64,000 nt of DNA from Nocardia aurantia (GCF_009604425.1 NZ_WEGI01000001.1:310001-374000), one strand, 5' to 3'. Positions 45,136-58,510 are shown, counted from the stretch's first letter. Notes: a model not told the origin generated them from the sequence alone. Numbers and translations: made by a program.

Positions 45136-45358
45136 CCGCTCATCGGTGTCCGTCCGGCATGAGCAGGTGGTCGCCGTGGTGATGCTTCGCAGCCTCCCGC
45201 CCGGACCCGCTCATGCGGGTGCCCAGTCGGCATGAGCGGGGGCCTGTGTGGTGACGCTTTGCCGCCGCCGGCGCTGCCCGCTCATGCTGTGTCCGTTCGG
45301 CATGAGCGGGGGTCTGCGTGGTGACGCGCCGCTGCCGCCTCCGGCCCCTGCCCGCTCA
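45136..45358. repeat. 71-bp tandem repeat with inverted CCCGCTCATGC/GCATGAGCGGG arms
   Basis: GCTCATG-type cores recur at 45138, 45209, 45280 and 45354 and CATGAGC at 45158, 45231 and 45301. Perfect 11-base arms: 45206-45216 with 45230-45240, and 45277-45287 with 45300-45310, spacers 12-13 bases. The last half-site overlaps the P450 stop codon. It fills the P450-tetR gap. Confidence 0.85.
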
Positions 45359-46579
45359 TGCGGCCTCCGCACGGAAGGGCACGCGTACCGGCCAGCGCAC
45401 GTAGTTGCCGTCGGCGTATTCGACCCCGTCCGGGTCCACCGTGAAATTCGGGCAGCGCGAGAGCAGTTCGCGGAGGGTGACCGTTGCCTGCATGCGCGCG
45501 GCCGCGGCGCCGAGGCAGTGATGATTGCCGTGGCCGAAGGTGACGATGCCGCGCGGATCGCGGGTCACGTCGAGTCGGTCCGCGTCCGAACCGAATTCGC
45601 GGTCGTCCCGATTCGCCGACGCGTACAGCAGCAGCACCCGCCGGCCGGCCGGGATGGTCACGCCGTGCAGTTCCACGTCGCGCGTGGTGGTCCGGGCGAG
45701 CCCCTGGACCGGCGAGGTGAGGCGCAGGAATTCGTCGACCGCGCCGGGGATCAGATCCGGATCGTCGATCAGCCGTTGCCGCTGCTCCGGGAACTGGGTC
45801 AGCAATTGCACTGCGCCGCCGAGATTTCCGGTGGTGGTGTCGTTGCCGCCGGACACCATGGTGAAGGCGAAGCCGAGGATCCGCAGGATGCCGCCGACGT
45901 CCCCGTCGTCTCCGAGTCCCGAGGCGACCAGATGCGAGACGGTGTCGTCACCGGGTTCGCGGCGGCGCCGCTCGACCAGTTCGGTGAAGTACCCGGCCAA
46001 TTCGGCGACCGCCTGTTGCGCACCCGCGAGCGCGCCGGTGGCGGACGCGCCGACGATGGCGTGGCTCCAGGCGTCGAAACGCTGCCGATCCGCCTCGGGC
46101 ACACCGAGATAGTGCGCGACGACCATGGTCGGCAGCGGTTTGAACAGTTCCTGCGAAATGTCGCCGCCGCCGGCCGCGCGCAGTGCCTCGAGCCGATCCA
46201 CCACGAATTCCCGTACCGCGGGCAGGATCTCCTGCACCTGGCGTGGGGTGAAACCCTGCGCGACGCGGCGGCGGAACGCGGTGTGGTCGGGCGGGTCCGT
46301 GAACACGAACGGCCGGTTCTCGCCCAGGCCGATCTCGCTGATGTTGTGGTAGTCGACGGTCAGACCCGCTGCGGAGGAGAAGGTTTCGGGATCGCGCACG
46401 GCCTCGTACACGTCCCGGTACCGGGACAGCACGTAGTAGTCCTCCGCCGGGCGGCCGGGCGGGACCACATGATGCACCGGATCATGTTCGCGCAGTGCGG
46501 AATACATCTCCCAGGGATCGCGCCAGGTGTCGCCGGACCGCAGTTCGAACCGAGCCTCGTGAGACATATCGCCGTGCAT
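45356..46579 (-). CDS. Cytochrome P450
   Basis: 407-residue soluble bacterial P450 monooxygenase. Heme ligand C355 in VTFGHGNHHCLGAAAARMQ; I-helix oxygen-activation motif SGGNDTTTGN; K-helix EFLR (E-x-x-R) with the following R; FVFTDPPDHTAFRRRVAQGF is the C-helix region. It is a standard three-component type needing separate ferredoxin and reductase, neither of which is nearby. Substrate unknown. The ATG at 46579 (MHGDMSHEAR) is set by the TAGACA/TACCGT promoter ending 6 bases before it. A tetR gene follows on the same strand and may control this gene. Confidence 0.95.
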   Translation of the reverse strand: MHGDMSHEARFELRSGDTWRDPWEMYSALREHDPVHHVVPPGRPAEDYYVLSRYRDVYEAVRDPETFSSAAGLTVDYHNISEIGLGENRPFVFTDPPDHTAFRRRVAQGFTPRQVQEILPAVREFVVDRLEALRAAGGGDISQELFKPLPTMVVAHYLGVPEADRQRFDAWSHAIVGASATGALAGAQQAVAELAGYFTELVERRRREPGDDTVSHLVASGLGDDGDVGGILRILGFAFTMVSGGNDTTTGNLGGAVQLLTQFPEQRQRLIDDPDLIPGAVDEFLRLTSPVQGLARTTTRDVELHGVTIPAGRRVLLLYASANRDDREFGSDADRLDVTRDPRGIVTFGHGNHHCLGAAAARMQATVTLRELLSRCPNFTVDPDGVEYADGNYVRWPVRVPFRAEAA

Positions 46580-46585
46580 GTATCG

Positions 46586-46614
46586 ACGGTAGGACGACGA
46601 CCGCCGACTGTCTA
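46586..46614 (-). promoter_or_regulatory. Promoter of leaderless P450 gene
   Basis: On the minus strand TAGACA (46614-46609), a 17-base spacer, TACCGT (46591-46586), then 6 bases to the ATG at 46579. The same -10 hexamer and geometry are seen before the aldo/keto reductase gene. Confidence 0.6.
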
Positions 46615-46651
46615 TAACTTGTTGCAGAAATGGCCGAAATCAAGAACGTGT

Positions 46652-47326
46652 TCAGCGCGGCGGGAGGGGTCCGGCCGACGCCGCAGCGCGCGATCCGCTC
46701 GCCCGGCCCAGCAGCTCCGACACCAGCGCCGGCGGAACCGGATCGAAGTGCCGGTACCACTGGCCGAGGGTGTGGAACAGCGCGGGCGTCTCCAGGCAGA
46801 CCACGTGATCGGCGTGGGCGGACAACTCCAGGATGGGCCGGCAGGCGCCGACCGGGGCCGCGAACACGATCCGGGCCGCGCCGCGCGACCGGGCCAGCGC
46901 GCAGGCCGCGCGCGCGGTGGCGCCGGTGGTCACGCCGTCGTCGACGAACACCGCCGTGTACCCGGCGATCGACAGCCGGTCCCGGCCGGCCCGGAAGCGC
47001 ACGGTGTCGTTGCGCACGGCCTCCCGGGCGACCCGTTCGACCCGGGCCTGCTCGGCCGGATCGATGAGGGCCCGCCGCACGAGATCGTGGTCGACGACGC
47101 GCACCCCGCCCTCCGCGACCGCGCCGAACGCCTGCTGATGCGAGCCCGGCGCGGCCAGCCGGCGGACCACCGCGATGTCCAGCGGCAGCCGCAGCGCCGC
47201 GGCCACCTCGTACGCGACCGGCACGCCGCCGCACGGCAGGCCGAGCACGATCGTCTCCGGGCCGCGAAAGGGCCGCAGGCGTTCGACGAGTCGGCGGCCC
47301 GCTTCGCGGCGGTCGAAAAATGGCAT
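46652..47326 (-). CDS. Phosphoribosyltransferase-domain protein
   Basis: 224-residue type I phosphoribosyltransferase fold. The PRPP-binding loop is AVFVDDGVTTGATARAA; GLPCGGVPVAYEVAAALRLP and IVFAAPVGACRPILELSA complete the fold. It resembles the stand-alone predicted PRTases of actinobacteria rather than a named purine or pyrimidine enzyme, so the base substrate is unknown. The ATG at 47326 (MPFFDRREAGRRLVERL) is the family start; upstream in-frame sequence to 47494 is not conserved-looking. Divergent from glnX; upstream of P450 on the same strand. Confidence 0.85.
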   Translation of the reverse strand: MPFFDRREAGRRLVERLRPFRGPETIVLGLPCGGVPVAYEVAAALRLPLDIAVVRRLAAPGSHQQAFGAVAEGGVRVVDHDLVRRALIDPAEQARVERVAREAVRNDTVRFRAGRDRLSIAGYTAVFVDDGVTTGATARAACALARSRGAARIVFAAPVGACRPILELSAHADHVVCLETPALFHTLGQWYRHFDPVPPALVSELLGRASGSRAAASAGPLPPR

Positions 47327-47533
47327 CCGTTTCACCAGGTGTCGGTTGCGAAAGAGGGCCCACCACACCCGGCCCGGGAAGACAGCAGGCCACTCTACCC
47401 GTGCGGGTCGGAGGCGATGCGGAAACCCCCGGGTTCGCGGGGTCCCGGTAGTGGAAACGATCGTCGCGCGAGACCGATTGGCCTCCCGTACCATCCTGGG
47501 CGAGATAGCGTGACGAGGGAGGAGGGGGCGATT

Positions 47534-48805
47534 TTGGCACCTCGGCTGCCTGAGTCACTGCGGACCGGGACTCGGTGGTTGCGGCGGTTCGCCGTGACGA
47601 CGCCCGGTGTACTGGTCGCCATCGCCTTCGGCGCCGTATTGTTGTGCCTGGTCACCGGATTGATCGGCGCGAGTGAGCTCAACGACCGGACGGGCCGCCG
47701 CGATACCGCCCTGCAGCGGGAGGAGCCGCTGGCCGACGCGGCGCAGCGGTTGTACGTCGCGTTGTCCGCCGCGGATGCCTCGGCGGCGAGCGCGTTCCTG
47801 TCCGGCGGTGTCGAATCACCGCAGATCCGAGCGCAATACCGGCAGTCGCTGACCGACGCCGCGAACGCGCTCGCCGCGGCCACCGCCGGCGTCGGCGATC
47901 CGGCCACCCGGCAGATCGTCGCCCGCATCGACGCCGACCTGCCCGTCTACACCGGATTGGTGGAATCGGCGCGGGCGAACAACCGCCAGGGGTTCCCGGT
48001 CGGTTCGGCGTATCTGCGCGAGGCGTCGGCATTGATGCAGAATTCGTTGCTGCCCACCGCGGCCCAGCTCACCACGCAGCGCTACGCGGCCGTGCGCTCG
48101 GATCAGCGGGTGATCACCCGGCCGCCCTGGATCACCGTGGTGCTGCTGCTCCTGGTCGTCGCCGGTGCGGTCGCCGGTTCCCGGATCCTGTTGCGGCGCA
48201 CCAACCGGCTGTTCAATCTCGGGCTGGTCGCCGCGGCCGCGGCCGCCGTGCTGGCCCTGGTGTGGATCGTGGCCGCGACCGTCGCGGCGCACGGCGCGAT
48301 CGACGGCGGGCCGAGCGGTACGGCGGCACGCACCGAGAGCCTCGCGCGGGCACGGATTCTGGCGCAGCAGGCCCGCACCGACGAGACCCTCGAACTGATC
48401 ACCCGCGGCGACACCCAGGCCCCCGAGGACGATTTCAAGGCCAAGACCACCACGCTGCGCGATCGACTCGGCGCCGCGGCCGGTCCCGGTTCGCCGATGC
48501 CGCAACAGCTGGCCCGCTGGCTGGACGGCCATGCGCTGCAGGTGAACGCGTACAACGGCGCCAACTATCTCGCGGCGGTCGACCAGGCGATCGGCACCGG
48601 GCCGGACTCGTCCACACGGCGCTTCACCGATCTCGACAACGCGCTGCGCGACGCGATCGCCGACAGCCGTGACCACCTCCGGGAGGACATCGGCAACGGC
48701 GGCGACAGCTGGAGTGGCTGCGAACTTGGCACACTGGGATTGATGGTGTTCGCGGCCATCGCCGCCGTCGGCGGATTGTGGCCGCGGCTGAAGGAGTTTC
48801 TGTGA
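47534..48805 (+). CDS. glnX: Membrane sensor GlnX of the PknG operon
   Basis: 423-residue membrane protein of the Rv0412c (GlnX) type, reported in mycobacteria to work with GlnH in sensing external amino acids and signalling to PknG. TM1 (PGVLVAIAFGAVLLCLVTGL), a helical extracytoplasmic domain, TM2 and TM3 around WITVVLLLLVVAGAVAGSRI and LVAAAAAAVLALVWIVAA, a second helical extracytoplasmic domain, and TM4 (LGTLGLMVFAAIAAVGGLW). The TTG at 47534 is chosen for the strong GGGAGGAGGGGG upstream; a GTG at 47510 adds 8 residues and is also possible. The stop overlaps the glnH start (GTGA). Confidence 0.85.
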   Translation: MAPRLPESLRTGTRWLRRFAVTTPGVLVAIAFGAVLLCLVTGLIGASELNDRTGRRDTALQREEPLADAAQRLYVALSAADASAASAFLSGGVESPQIRAQYRQSLTDAANALAAATAGVGDPATRQIVARIDADLPVYTGLVESARANNRQGFPVGSAYLREASALMQNSLLPTAAQLTTQRYAAVRSDQRVITRPPWITVVLLLLVVAGAVAGSRILLRRTNRLFNLGLVAAAAAAVLALVWIVAATVAAHGAIDGGPSGTAARTESLARARILAQQARTDETLELITRGDTQAPEDDFKAKTTTLRDRLGAAAGPGSPMPQQLARWLDGHALQVNAYNGANYLAAVDQAIGTGPDSSTRRFTDLDNALRDAIADSRDHLREDIGNGGDSWSGCELGTLGLMVFAAIAAVGGLWPRLKEFL

Positions 48806-49770
48806 GAGCCGGGCGAGGGTTGCGGGTCGTGCTGGCCGCCACCGCGGTGCTGGCGGCCGGCTGTGGCGCGGATACCCGGGTGCCGGTGACGACGGTGCCC
48901 TCGGTGGCGCAGCCGCAACCGCCGGGCGCGCAGCCGATCACCATGTCGGGTGCGGTGGACAACGGCTGCGACGTGGAGGCCAGTCTCCGGCCCGGGGCGC
49001 AGCCGCAACCCGGTGCCATGCCGCCGAATTCGGTGATGGCCCGGATCCTCGCCAAGGGCCGGCTGACCGTCGGCGTCGACCAGAACACCTACCTGTTCGG
49101 CTACCGCAATCCGGCCACCGGCCAATTGCAGGGTTTCGACATCGATCTGGCCCGAGAGATCGCCCGCGACCTGTTCGGCGATCCGAACAAGGTGGAGCTG
49201 CGGTCGGTCTCGACCGCGGGCCGGGTGCCGGCGCTGCAGAAGGGGCAGGTCGACCTGGTGGTCCGCACCTTCTCGGTGACCTGCGACCGCCGCCGCGACG
49301 TCGACTTCTCCAGCGTGTATTACCGTGCGCCGCAACGGATTCTGGTGCCGATCGGCTCCGGCATCCGCTCCAACACGGACCTCGCCGGCAAACGGGTGTG
49401 CGTCACCTTCGGATCCGATTCCACCGCACCGCTGCTCGCGATCCCGAATCCGCCGGTCGTTCAAGGCGTGGACAACTGGACCGACTGCCTGATCGAACTG
49501 CAGCAGGGCCAGGTCGACGCGGTCCGGACCGACGAGGCCATCCTGGCCGGGCTCGCGGCCCAGGACCCGAATCTCCAATTGGTCGGGGACGCCATGGGTT
49601 TCGAGCCCTACGCGGTCGGATTGCCCAAGGGCGAGACGGATTTCGTGCGCTTCGTCAACGGTGTGCTGGAACGCATCCGCGGCGACGGTACCTGGCAGCG
49701 CCTGTACGCCGCAAATCTCACGCCCCTGGGCCCGTCACCGGGGCCACCGGCCGCCCGCTACAGCGATTGA
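48802..49770 (+). CDS. glnH: Glutamate/aspartate-binding lipoprotein GlnH
   Basis: 322-residue periplasmic-binding-protein-fold lipoprotein. Signal peptide with lipobox LAAGC (C21). Amino-acid-binding protein signatures: LTVGVDQNTYLFGYRN, GQLQGFDIDLAREIARDLFG, DLVVRTFSVTCDRRRDVDFS and VDAVRTDEAILAGLAAQDP. There is no ABC permease or ATPase beside it, so as in mycobacteria it most likely acts as a sensor feeding GlnX and PknG rather than as a transporter part. The GTG overlaps the glnX stop by 4 bases. Confidence 0.92.
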   Translation: MRAGRGLRVVLAATAVLAAGCGADTRVPVTTVPSVAQPQPPGAQPITMSGAVDNGCDVEASLRPGAQPQPGAMPPNSVMARILAKGRLTVGVDQNTYLFGYRNPATGQLQGFDIDLAREIARDLFGDPNKVELRSVSTAGRVPALQKGQVDLVVRTFSVTCDRRRDVDFSSVYYRAPQRILVPIGSGIRSNTDLAGKRVCVTFGSDSTAPLLAIPNPPVVQGVDNWTDCLIELQQGQVDAVRTDEAILAGLAAQDPNLQLVGDAMGFEPYAVGLPKGETDFVRFVNGVLERIRGDGTWQRLYAANLTPLGPSPGPPAARYSD

Positions 49771-54367
<4,597 letters not shown>

Positions 54368-54371
<4 letters not shown>

Positions 54372-55678
54372 GCACGGGGTCGGAAGCCAGCAGAACCGAT
54401 GGGGGGCAAGGCATTTCGGTGACGATCGACCAGAACTCGTATCTGGCCGACGGGGCCGACACGGTCGACGCCATCGTCACCATCGAGGCGGGCGCGGATT
54501 TCGCGGCCGCGGCCCCGCCGCCGGAGCGGCTGGAGATCATCATCATCGACTGTTCCGGCTCGATGGGGGCGGGGGACCGATTCGAGGGCGCCCGGCGCGC
54601 GGCCTTCGCCGCGATCGAGACCATCACCGACGGAACGCTGTTCACCGTCATCGCGGGCACCGCCGAGGCGCAGGTGGTCTACCCGCGGCGCGGTCCGCTG
54701 CTGCCGGCCGACGACACCACCCGCGGTGCGGCCCGGCTGGAACTGGACCGGCTGCGGCCCTACGGCGGCACCGCGATGGGCACCTGGGTGGGCCTGGCCC
54801 GGCAGATCGCCGGGCAGCATCCGGACGCCCTCGCACACGCGATCCTGTTGTCCGACGGCAAGAACGAACACGAGAGCCCGGAGCAACTGGCCACCGAGAT
54901 CGGCCGCACCCAGGGCATGCTGAGCGTCGACTGCCGCGGTGTCGGCGACAGTTACATCGTGGAGGAGTTGCGCTCGATCGCTTTCGGGCTCAACGGAAGT
55001 CTGGACGTGCTGCGCCGGCCGGCGGAACTGGCCGCGGAATTCGCGGCGATGATGCAGGCCTCGATGAGCAAGGCCGTGTCCGACCTGAAGTTGCGGGTGT
55101 GGACGCCGGCGGGCGCCGTGGTGCGGTTCGTCAAACAGGTCGCCCCCGATCTGAACGACCTGTCCCGCACCGAGGCCGGCGCGCAGGTGGGCGAGTATCT
55201 GCTCGGCGCGTGGGGCGGCGCCGACGACCGCGACTACCACGTCCAGATCCGGGTCGACCCGGCCCCGGTGGGCCGCGAGAAACTCGCGGCCCGGATCAGC
55301 GTGGTGTCCGGCGCAGAGGTGCTGGGTCAGGGGCTGGTCAAGGCGGTGTGGACCGCCGACACCGAACTGTCCACCCGGATCAATCGCCGCGTCGCCCACT
55401 ACACCGGGCAGGCCGAACTCGCCCAGACGATCCAGGACGGACTGGCGGCGCGGCAGCAGGGCGACCTGTCCACCGCCACCGCGAAACTGCAACGCGCCGT
55501 GGACCTCGCCGCCGAGTCCGGTAACGACAACACCGCGAAACTGCTGCGCGGCGTGGTCGAGGTCGACGACCGCACCGGCACCGTCCGGCTGCGCCGCACC
55601 ATCGACACCTTCGACGAGAAGGCGTTGGACGCGCGCTCGACCAAGACGGCCCGGGTCCGGAAGGCGCAGGGGGAATGA
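54368..55678 (+). CDS. VWA-domain protein
   Basis: 436-residue von Willebrand factor A protein. The MIDAS metal site is IIIDCSGSMGAGD (D61, S63, S65), with the later threonine in GGTAMGTWVG and Asp in LLSDGKNEHE. The remainder is a beta-rich domain (LKLRVWTPAGAVVRFVKQVAP) and a helical C-terminus. No signal peptide, so a cytoplasmic interaction module. The GTG follows GGGAGGAGAG and overlaps the phosphatase stop. In similar actinobacterial clusters VWA, PP2C and FHA genes travel with PknG-like kinases. Molecular role unknown. Confidence 0.9.
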
Positions 55679-55815
55679 GCGACAATCGCGCAGCGGCTTG
55701 TCGTCCCGACCGGGTGCGGGTGTCCCGCGAGGATGCAGGAGGGACGATGAGCGACAATCGCGCAGCGGCTCGTCGTCCCGACCGGGTGCGGGTGTCCCGC
55801 AGGATGCAGGAGTAG
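55675..55815 (+). CDS. Possible 46-residue ORF made of a duplicated unit
   Basis: The ATG at 55675 overlaps the VWA stop (ATGA) and the frame runs to TAG at 55813, two bases before the FHA ATG. It reads MSDNRAAACRPDRVRVSRED, then AGGT, then MSDNRAAARRPDRVRVSRRM and QE: one 24-residue unit twice. The second ATG has its own GCAGGAGGGACG upstream. It may be only a byproduct of a tandem duplication of the ribosome-binding segment, but the overlaps would give translational coupling from VWA to FHA. Confidence 0.3.
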   Translation: MSDNRAAACRPDRVRVSREDAGGTMSDNRAAARRPDRVRVSRRMQE

Positions 55816-55816
55816 T
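55675..55816. repeat. 72-bp direct duplication between VWA and FHA genes
   Basis: ATGAGCGACAATCGCGCAGC begins at 55675 and again at 55747. The two 72-base copies differ at a handful of positions. Each ends with a GATGCAGGAG Shine-Dalgarno, the second serving the FHA gene. Confidence 0.92.
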
Positions 55817-55817
55817 G

Positions 55818-56522
55818 ATGGTTCGTTGTCCCGAGGGGCACATGTCCACCGCCACGGACTATTGCGACGTGTGCGGTACCGCGCTCGAGGGTGATCCGGC
55901 GGCGGCCACCGTGGTGTCGTCCGCCGCGCCGGAGCAGACGCGGTGCCCGGCCTGCGACGCGCCGATCGCGGGCCGGTTCTGCGAGGAGTGCGGTCACGAT
56001 TCGGCGCTGCCCGCACCGCCGCGCTCGCCCGAGGACACGGCGGTGATGCCCGTCTACCAGGCGAGCGCCGAGACCGCGGGCCCGGTCGCCGCCGAGCCGG
56101 AAGTGCCTGCCGGAGAGTACGTCTGGATCGCCACCGTATCCGCGGACCGGGATTTCTACCAGCGGGTGCTGATCCGTGAGGGGCCCGACGCCGAGCGGGT
56201 GGAATTCCCTTCCTACTATCCGGATCGGCGAATCCTGTTGCACGGCAGCGACTTCCTCATCGGCAAACGCAGTGTCTCGCAGGGTCTCAACCCGGAGATC
56301 GACCTCGGCATCGCGCCGGCCGACATCGGCGTCTCCCGGGCGCATGCTCGCCTGCACCTGGACGAGAACGGCCTCACCATCACCGATCTCGGCTCCACCA
56401 ACGGCACCAGTCTGAACGGCAGCGACGATCTGATCCCGGCGCGGGTCCCGATCCCGTTGCATCCCGGCGATCGCGTCCACGTCGGCGGCTGGACCACCAT
56501 CACCGTCACCTTCGAGCCGTGA
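55818..56522 (+). CDS. Zinc-ribbon FHA-domain protein
   Basis: 234 residues. N-terminal zinc ribbons (CPEGHMSTATDYCDVCG; CPACDAPIAGRFCEECG), a linker containing SPEDTAVMPVY, and a C-terminal FHA domain reading phosphothreonine: FLIGKRSVSQ, the core SRAHARLHLDENGLTITDLG and STNGTSLNG. It is the last gene of the PknG operon and the obvious reader or substrate of the kinase, comparable in logic to GarA/OdhI, although those lack the zinc ribbons. The linker threonine in EDTAV is a candidate phospho-site by position only. The ATG at 55818 follows GCAGGAG. Confidence 0.92.
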   Translation: MVRCPEGHMSTATDYCDVCGTALEGDPAAATVVSSAAPEQTRCPACDAPIAGRFCEECGHDSALPAPPRSPEDTAVMPVYQASAETAGPVAAEPEVPAGEYVWIATVSADRDFYQRVLIREGPDAERVEFPSYYPDRRILLHGSDFLIGKRSVSQGLNPEIDLGIAPADIGVSRAHARLHLDENGLTITDLGSTNGTSLNGSDDLIPARVPIPLHPGDRVHVGGWTTITVTFEP

Positions 56523-56584
56523 GCACGGGCCGGGGACGGTCGACCGCCGCCCCCGGTCTCGCACCCGGTGTTAAGGTGACGCTC

Positions 56585-56626
56585 GTGCACCGACTCTTCT
56601 GCATCACCCCGCCGCCCGCGCGCTGA
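56585..56626 (+). CDS. Putative 13-residue leader peptide before EamA exporter
   Basis: GTG at 56585 to TGA at 56626 reads VHRLFCITPPPAR. TAAGGT (56572-56577) is a good -10 box ending exactly 7 bases upstream, so the peptide would be translated from a leaderless mRNA. About 160 bases of GC-rich leader separate it from the EamA ATG and can form hairpins (for example CGAGCCG with CGGCTCG at about 56652-56689). The single Cys codon and the downstream exporter family suggest attenuation control. No experimental or search support. Confidence 0.4.
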   Translation: MHRLFCITPPPAR

Positions 56627-56785
56627 GCGGGGCGATTCTCCCGAGCCGAGCGGTGTGACCACCCGGCTCGTTCTCCGTACCGGTTGTCCTCCGGCCCGTT
56701 CCGGATACCCGGTTCCCGCGACGTCGATCGTCGCTTGTCGCCCCGCGTCGTCGATTCCCACATCCTTCGACGCAGGAGTACACCC

Positions 56786-57679
56786 ATGTCCGTCGACCTC
56801 GTCGCGCGCTCGCGCGACCGTTCCGCACCGGTCCTCATCGTGGCCGGAATCCTCTGGGGCACAGGCGGTCTCGCCGGTTCCCGATTGGGCGCGCTGGCGC
56901 AGCTGCAACCGGTGGCGGTGGCCTGTTACCGGCTGCTGCTCGGTGGCGGTTTCGCCGTGGCCTATCTGGCGGTGACCGGCGGGTTGCGCGCGCTGCCGCG
57001 CAGCCGGGCGGCGCTGCGCCGGATCCTGACCGGCGGCGCGCTGCTGGGCCAGTTCCAGGGCTGCTATTTCGCTGCCGTGCACTATGTTTCGGTCGGCCTG
57101 GCGACCATGGTGACGATCGGCACGATGCCGGTCTTCGTCGCCCTGGGCACCGCGATGCGGACCCGCCGTCGCCCGGCCGCCCGCACCATCGCGGCCCTGG
57201 CCGCGGCGGTGGCCGGGCTGGTCCTGCTGACCTGGTCACCCGGGGTGGTGACGACCACCGCCGGCCTGGTGGCGGGACTGCTGCTGGCGCTGGTCTGCGC
57301 GCTCGGATTCGCCACCCTGACCCTGCTCACCGCGGAACCGGTACCCGGTCTGGCGCCGTTGCCCACCACCGCGTTCGGCATGGTGTTCGGTGGCGCGCTG
57401 CTGGCCCCGATCGCCGCGGTGACCGGAATGGCGCTGCCGATCCGGCCGGCCGTCGTCGGCACGGCGATCTATCTGGGCAGTGTCCCGACCGCGCTGGCGT
57501 ACACCCTCTACTTCCGGGGGTTGCGCACCGCGACGCCGCTGTTCGCGGCACTGGCGGCGCTGCTGGAACCGCTCACCGCCACGATCCTCGCGGTCGTGTT
57601 GCTGGGCGATCACCTCACCCCGGTCGGCTGGTGCGGCGCGGCGCTGCTGATCGGCACGGTCGGGCTGAGCGCCCGGTGA
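56786..57679 (+). CDS. EamA/DMT-family exporter
   Basis: 297-residue drug/metabolite transporter with ten predicted helices in two EamA repeats (VLIVAGILWGTGGLAGSRLG onward; LVAGLLLALVCALGFATLTL onward), ending LTPVGWCGAALLIGTVGLSA. Members export cysteine, O-acetylserine, threonine, other metabolites or drugs. The ATG at 56786 follows GCAGGAG. It lies alone between the PknG operon and an NlpC/P60 gene. The short upstream leader ORF with a Cys codon makes amino-acid, possibly cysteine, export an attractive but unproven idea. Confidence 0.88.
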   Translation: MSVDLVARSRDRSAPVLIVAGILWGTGGLAGSRLGALAQLQPVAVACYRLLLGGGFAVAYLAVTGGLRALPRSRAALRRILTGGALLGQFQGCYFAAVHYVSVGLATMVTIGTMPVFVALGTAMRTRRRPAARTIAALAAAVAGLVLLTWSPGVVTTTAGLVAGLLLALVCALGFATLTLLTAEPVPGLAPLPTTAFGMVFGGALLAPIAAVTGMALPIRPAVVGTAIYLGSVPTALAYTLYFRGLRTATPLFAALAALLEPLTATILAVVLLGDHLTPVGWCGAALLIGTVGLSAR

Positions 57680-57940
57680 CCGGGGCGGGCGGCCGCCACG
57701 CGGGCGGCCGCCCGCACGCTCGGCGTGGCGAGATCTGCGATATTTCAGATGTTTATTGTTTCGTTATGGCGGGCACCCGTGTTGTCTTTGTGTTCCGGGG
57801 TGCCGCCACGAATGATGGCAACCGATTCGCAGGACTGACAGATCATCGGATGTTTTTCGAAATCCATCGAGAAGACCGGATGGCGTCCGCGCGCTTCTCG
57901 GCGGTCCACCGGCGCTCGTACGAGGATCGGAGGACCGCGT

Positions 57941-58510
57941 ATGTCAGGAACCGCAGAGGGTCGAAGTCGCAGCCGCCTCAGGCGGGTGCTCTGGTGTGTT
58001 CTCGCGGCCGCACTGGTCGTGATCTGCGCGATCGGCACCCTGTTGCTGACCACCGGACAGGTGACGGCACACGGGAAGTCGTCGCCGGGAATCCGGCCGG
58101 TGGGCTGGCTGGACGATCAGTTCGCCGAGTTCACCAAGTCGCTGCCGTGGGTGCCACACCACCAGCGGACGGCCGGGGAGGTGGCCGTGGAGGCCGCCCG
58201 GTCCAAGATCGGCTCGAGTTACATCTTCGGCGCCACCGGCCCCGACACCTTCGACTGCTCCGGATTGGTGGTGTGGTCGTACGAGCAGGCCGGGATGGAA
58301 CTGCCGCGCACCAGCTACGACCAGCTCGCCGCGGGCATCCCGGTGTCGCTGGACGAGCTGCGGCTCGGGGATCTGGTGTCCTTCTACGGCGGTGACCACT
58401 CCGCCATCTACGCCGGCGACGGCCAGGTGATCCACGCCTCCACGGCTGCGCGGGGCGTGGTGCTGTCGCCCATCGACGACATGCCGGTGACGGGCGCCCG
58501 GCGCTTCTGA
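57941..58510 (+). CDS. NlpC/P60-family cell-wall hydrolase
   Basis: 189 residues. An N-terminal signal-anchor (WCVLAAALVVICAIGTLLL) is followed by a ~45-residue linker and an NlpC/P60 domain. The catalytic Cys is C106 in DTFDCSGLVVWSY, with His H153 in YGGDHSAIYAG and H165 in QVIHASTAA. Such enzymes cleave D-glutamyl-diaminopimelate links in peptidoglycan peptides outside the cell (RipA/RipD type). The ATG at 57941 is preceded by GATCGGAGGACC. An AT-rich 260-base region upstream probably holds its promoter. A hairpin terminator follows. Confidence 0.93.
   Translation: MSGTAEGRSRSRLRRVLWCVLAAALVVICAIGTLLLTTGQVTAHGKSSPGIRPVGWLDDQFAEFTKSLPWVPHHQRTAGEVAVEAARSKIGSSYIFGATGPDTFDCSGLVVWSYEQAGMELPRTSYDQLAAGIPVSLDELRLGDLVSFYGGDHSAIYAGDGQVIHASTAARGVVLSPIDDMPVTGARRF

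Noticed and set aside
45114..45233. Longer TetR N-terminus from 45233 or 45143
   Set aside because: The extension is read from the 71-bp repeat; GAGGAA is well placed for the ATG at 45113, and TetR proteins normally begin just before the first helix.
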